Source: Gordonia sp. (in: high G+C Gram-positive bacteria)
GTDB taxonomy: Bacteria; Actinomycetota; Actinomycetes; Mycobacteriales; Mycobacteriaceae
Direction: 5' to 3'
Length of the DNA: 64,000 bases
Assembly: GCF_020438995.1 (NCBI RefSeq)
Contig: NZ_JAGQTN010000041.1
Location: forward strand, 1 to 64,000
A program made the position numbers and the translations under genes. The stretch's first letter is position 1. Every line of letters begins with the position of its first letter. The notes below the pieces were generated by a model. That model did no database searches, was not told the origin of the DNA, and saw only the letters and a program-made list of their open reading frames with translations. Positions 62,014-64,000 of this stretch are shown piece after piece.

Positions 62014-63567
62014 ATGGCCAAGCCAACCCCCGAAACCTTCGACCGGCTCCGCGAGCTGGCCGCCATCGACAAGCCCGATGACCGCGGCACGCGGCCCGTC
62101 CTGGAGGCGTTCAGCGGCGCCGAGATGACAACCATCCCCGTCGCCACCGCCGAGGATCTGCAGACCGCCGTCGACCGCGCCCGCGTGGTGCAGGAGGGCT
62201 GGGCCCAGCTTTCCGTCGCCAAGCGTGCCAAGGTGCTCGACGCGTTCGCAGAACTCGTGCACAAGCATGCCGGCGAACTCATGGACATGGCGCAGGCGGA
62301 GACCGGCAAGGCTCGCAGCTACGCGCAGGAAGAGGTCCTCGACGTCGCGCTGACCGCCCGCTACTACGCCACCAACGGACCCAAGCTGCTCGCCGAACAC
62401 AAGGTCAAGGGCATGCTGCCCGGCGCCACCAGCGTCCGCGTGCGCTACCAGCCCAAGGGCGTCGTCGGTGTCATCAGCCCGTGGAACTACCCGCTGACCC
62501 TGGCCGTGTCCGATGCCGTCGCCGCGCTGATCGCCGGCAACGCCGTGGTGATCAAGCCCGACAGCCAGACGCCGTACTGTGCGCTCGCGCTGGCCGAACT
62601 GCTGTACCGGGCGGGTCTGCCGCGCGAACTGTACGCCGTGGTCCCCGGTCCGGGCGGCGTCGTCGGGCAGGCCATCATGGCCACCACCGACTACGTGATG
62701 TTCACCGGATCGTCCGAGACCGGCGCCTCGCTCGCCGAGCAGGCCGGTCGGCGACTGATCAGCTTCTCCGCCGAACTCGGCGGCAAGAACCCGCTGATCC
62801 TGACCGCCTCGGCCAACCTCGACGAGGCCGTCCCGGGTGTGGCGCGCGCCTGCTACTCCAACTCGGGGCAGCTGTGCATCTCGATCGAACGGATCTACGT
62901 CGACAAGGCGATCGCCGACGAGTTCACCACCCGCTTCGCCGAGTACGTCAAGAACATGACCCTCGCCGCGACCTACGACTTCAACGCCGACATGGGTTCG
63001 CTCGCCTCGGCCGCGCAGGTCGACACCGCCGAGGCGCACGTGCAGGACGCGGTCGCCAAGGGTGCGACGATCGTCGCCGGCGGCAAACGCCGCGCCGACC
63101 TCGGCCCGTTCTTCTTCGAGCCGACCGTCCTCACCGGCGTCACCGAGGAGGCCACCTGCTACGCGGCCGAAACCTTCGGGCCCGTCGTCTCGATCTACCC
63201 CGTCGACTCCACCGACGAGGCGATCAAGCGCGCCAACGACACCGAATACGGCCTCAACGCCAGTGTCTTCGCAGGTAGCAGCGCCGAGGCCAACGCCATC
63301 GCCGACCAACTGCGGGCCGGTACCGTCAACATCAACGAAGGCTACGCCGCTGCCTGGGCATCGACCGCGGCCCCGATGGGCGGCATGGGTATCTCCGGAG
63401 TCGGCCGCCGCCACGGTGCCGAGGGCCTGCTCAAGTACACCGAACCCCAGACGATCGCCGAACAGCGCTTCCTCGGCATCGACCGCGCCCCCTTCGTCCC
63501 CCAGCACATCTACCGAGCCATCACCCCCACAGCCGTCCGCGCCCTCAAGTACCTCCCCGGCCGGTAA
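62014..63567 (+). CDS. gabD2: succinate-semialdehyde dehydrogenase (NADP)
   Basis: An aldehyde dehydrogenase superfamily enzyme of 517 residues from ATG 62014, after AGGAGG. Motifs: VGVISPWNYPLTLAVSDAV, KPDSQTPYCALALAELL, VMFTGSSETGASLAEQAG, the catalytic Glu in SAELGGKNPLI and the catalytic Cys in YSNSGQLCISIERIYV. AETFGPVVSIYPVD and MGGMGISGVGRRHG follow. Its form matches mycobacterial GabD2, which oxidises succinic semialdehyde to succinate in the variant TCA/GABA route. Substrate is assigned from resemblance only. Confidence 0.9.
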   Translation: MAKPTPETFDRLRELAAIDKPDDRGTRPVLEAFSGAEMTTIPVATAEDLQTAVDRARVVQEGWAQLSVAKRAKVLDAFAELVHKHAGELMDMAQAETGKARSYAQEEVLDVALTARYYATNGPKLLAEHKVKGMLPGATSVRVRYQPKGVVGVISPWNYPLTLAVSDAVAALIAGNAVVIKPDSQTPYCALALAELLYRAGLPRELYAVVPGPGGVVGQAIMATTDYVMFTGSSETGASLAEQAGRRLISFSAELGGKNPLILTASANLDEAVPGVARACYSNSGQLCISIERIYVDKAIADEFTTRFAEYVKNMTLAATYDFNADMGSLASAAQVDTAEAHVQDAVAKGATIVAGGKRRADLGPFFFEPTVLTGVTEEATCYAAETFGPVVSIYPVDSTDEAIKRANDTEYGLNASVFAGSSAEANAIADQLRAGTVNINEGYAAAWASTAAPMGGMGISGVGRRHGAEGLLKYTEPQTIAEQRFLGIDRAPFVPQHIYRAITPTAVRALKYLPGR

Positions 63568-63585
63568 TCCGCGCTCCCGCGACTG

Positions 63586-63639
63586 AAACTGCGTCCCGCT
63601 TATCGGATATCGAGACATCCGATAAGCGGGACGCAGTTT
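63586..63639. terminator. 23-bp perfect hairpin between convergent genes
   Basis: The 23 bases 63586-63608 pair perfectly with 63617-63639 around an eight-base loop. The stem begins AAACTGCGTCCCGC and ends in AGTTT, so each strand has a short A or T end. It separates gabD2 from the convergent gene at the edge and fits a bidirectional terminator. Confidence 0.7.
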
Positions 63640-63654
63640 GCTACGCGGGACGGA

Positions 63655-64000
63655 TCAGGCGCGCACGCCGAGGCGGGCCAGGACGTCGGCGTCGATGGCG
63701 CCCAGCTCGGAGTCGATGGAGGCGTGGGCGGCGCGGCGCTGGGCCGACGGCATTGTTTCGGCGGCGTCCACGGCGATGGCGAGGTTGTCCAGGCGGGTAC
63801 CGATGGCCGCGACGAACTTGTCGGTGTCGGCCGACGGATCCTTGGCCGGGACCTGCTTGAGGGCGCCGCGGGCCGATTCGATGCGGGCCGACAGCGGGGC
63901 GCCGTGGCCGGAGTACTGGGCGAGCAGTTCCGGGGCGACACCGGCGCGGGTGGCCTTGAACTGGTTGAGTTGCTCACGGGCGACGACCGCGCCGCGGTAG
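63655..64000 (-). CDS. unrecognised protein, C-terminal part, cut by window edge
   Basis: A minus-strand frame open from the right edge to TGA at 63655 gives the last 114 residues of a protein. It begins YRGAVVAREQLNQFKATRAG and ends DSELGAIDADVLARLGVRA. The composition is helical, Ala/Arg/Glu-rich, with no membrane segment. Third positions are almost all G or C, unlike the competing frames on either strand. A coiled-coil or helical-bundle structure is likely. I cannot name the family without the N-terminal part. Confidence 0.65.
   Translation of the reverse strand, partial: YRGAVVAREQLNQFKATRAGVAPELLAQYSGHGAPLSARIESARGALKQVPAKDPSADTDKFVAAIGTRLDNLAIAVDAAETMPSAQRRAAHASIDSELGAIDADVLARLGVRA

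Overview
The window looks like oriC-proximal chromosome of a high-GC, mycolic-acid actinobacterium (order Mycobacteriales; Gordonia is my best guess, from the feel of the proteins and not from a search). Three things point there. The block parA-parB-GNAT-cwlM-trxA-trxB-anti-sigma-sigM-murJ-DUF6049-NUDIX-pcnA has the same order and orientation as the M. tuberculosis region Rv3918c to Rv3907c. There is a mycothiol-dependent formaldehyde dehydrogenase. Codon use is strongly GC-rich except in the first 8 kb.

Layout. 1-8155 is a gene-poor graveyard. It holds broken pieces of IS21-, IS256- and IS30-family elements, several short tandem duplications, and six perfect parS sites (GTTTCACGTGAAAC); a seventh lies inside the 5' end of parA. 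No rsmG (gidB) is present, although it usually sits directly upstream of parA. 8156-11561 is parA, parB and a GNAT protein. 11658-25302 is a long minus-strand block: the NUDIX, DUF6049 and murJ-pseudokinase genes overlap, followed by sigM with its overlapping anti-sigma gene, trxB-trxA, and the cell-wall regulator cwlM. 25543-28483 holds the CCA-adding enzyme and glutamate dehydrogenase. 28544-31739 holds two paralogous ParA/MinD-type ATPases of the EspI kind, next to a histone-H1-like Lys/Ala repeat protein.

33147-44380 is metabolic: formaldehyde detoxification (mscR plus an MBL hydrolase), a SulP transporter, a TetR/oxidoreductase divergon with two visible operators, a GAF regulator with an isolated eighth parS site upstream, an aldehyde dehydrogenase with its DUF779 partner, a DUF937 protein and an HSL-type esterase. 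44840-50933 is glutamate synthase gltBD. 51146-52675 is a twin-arginine flavin amine oxidase. 52736-60584 is a tandem array of three paralogous receptor Ser/Thr kinases, each with a PQQ-like extracellular propeller. The right end has a small basic ORF, an S4 protein, rraA, a succinate-semialdehyde dehydrogenase and a gene cut by the window edge.

The signals I rate highest are the parS-studded, IS-eroded region beside parA, the triple kinase array with start codons embedded in a shared palindrome, the H1-like protein next to twin ParA-type ATPases, and a recurrent pattern of 13-24 bp tandem duplications in genes and spacers alike. No CRISPR array, tRNA, rRNA or complete active mobile element was recognised.
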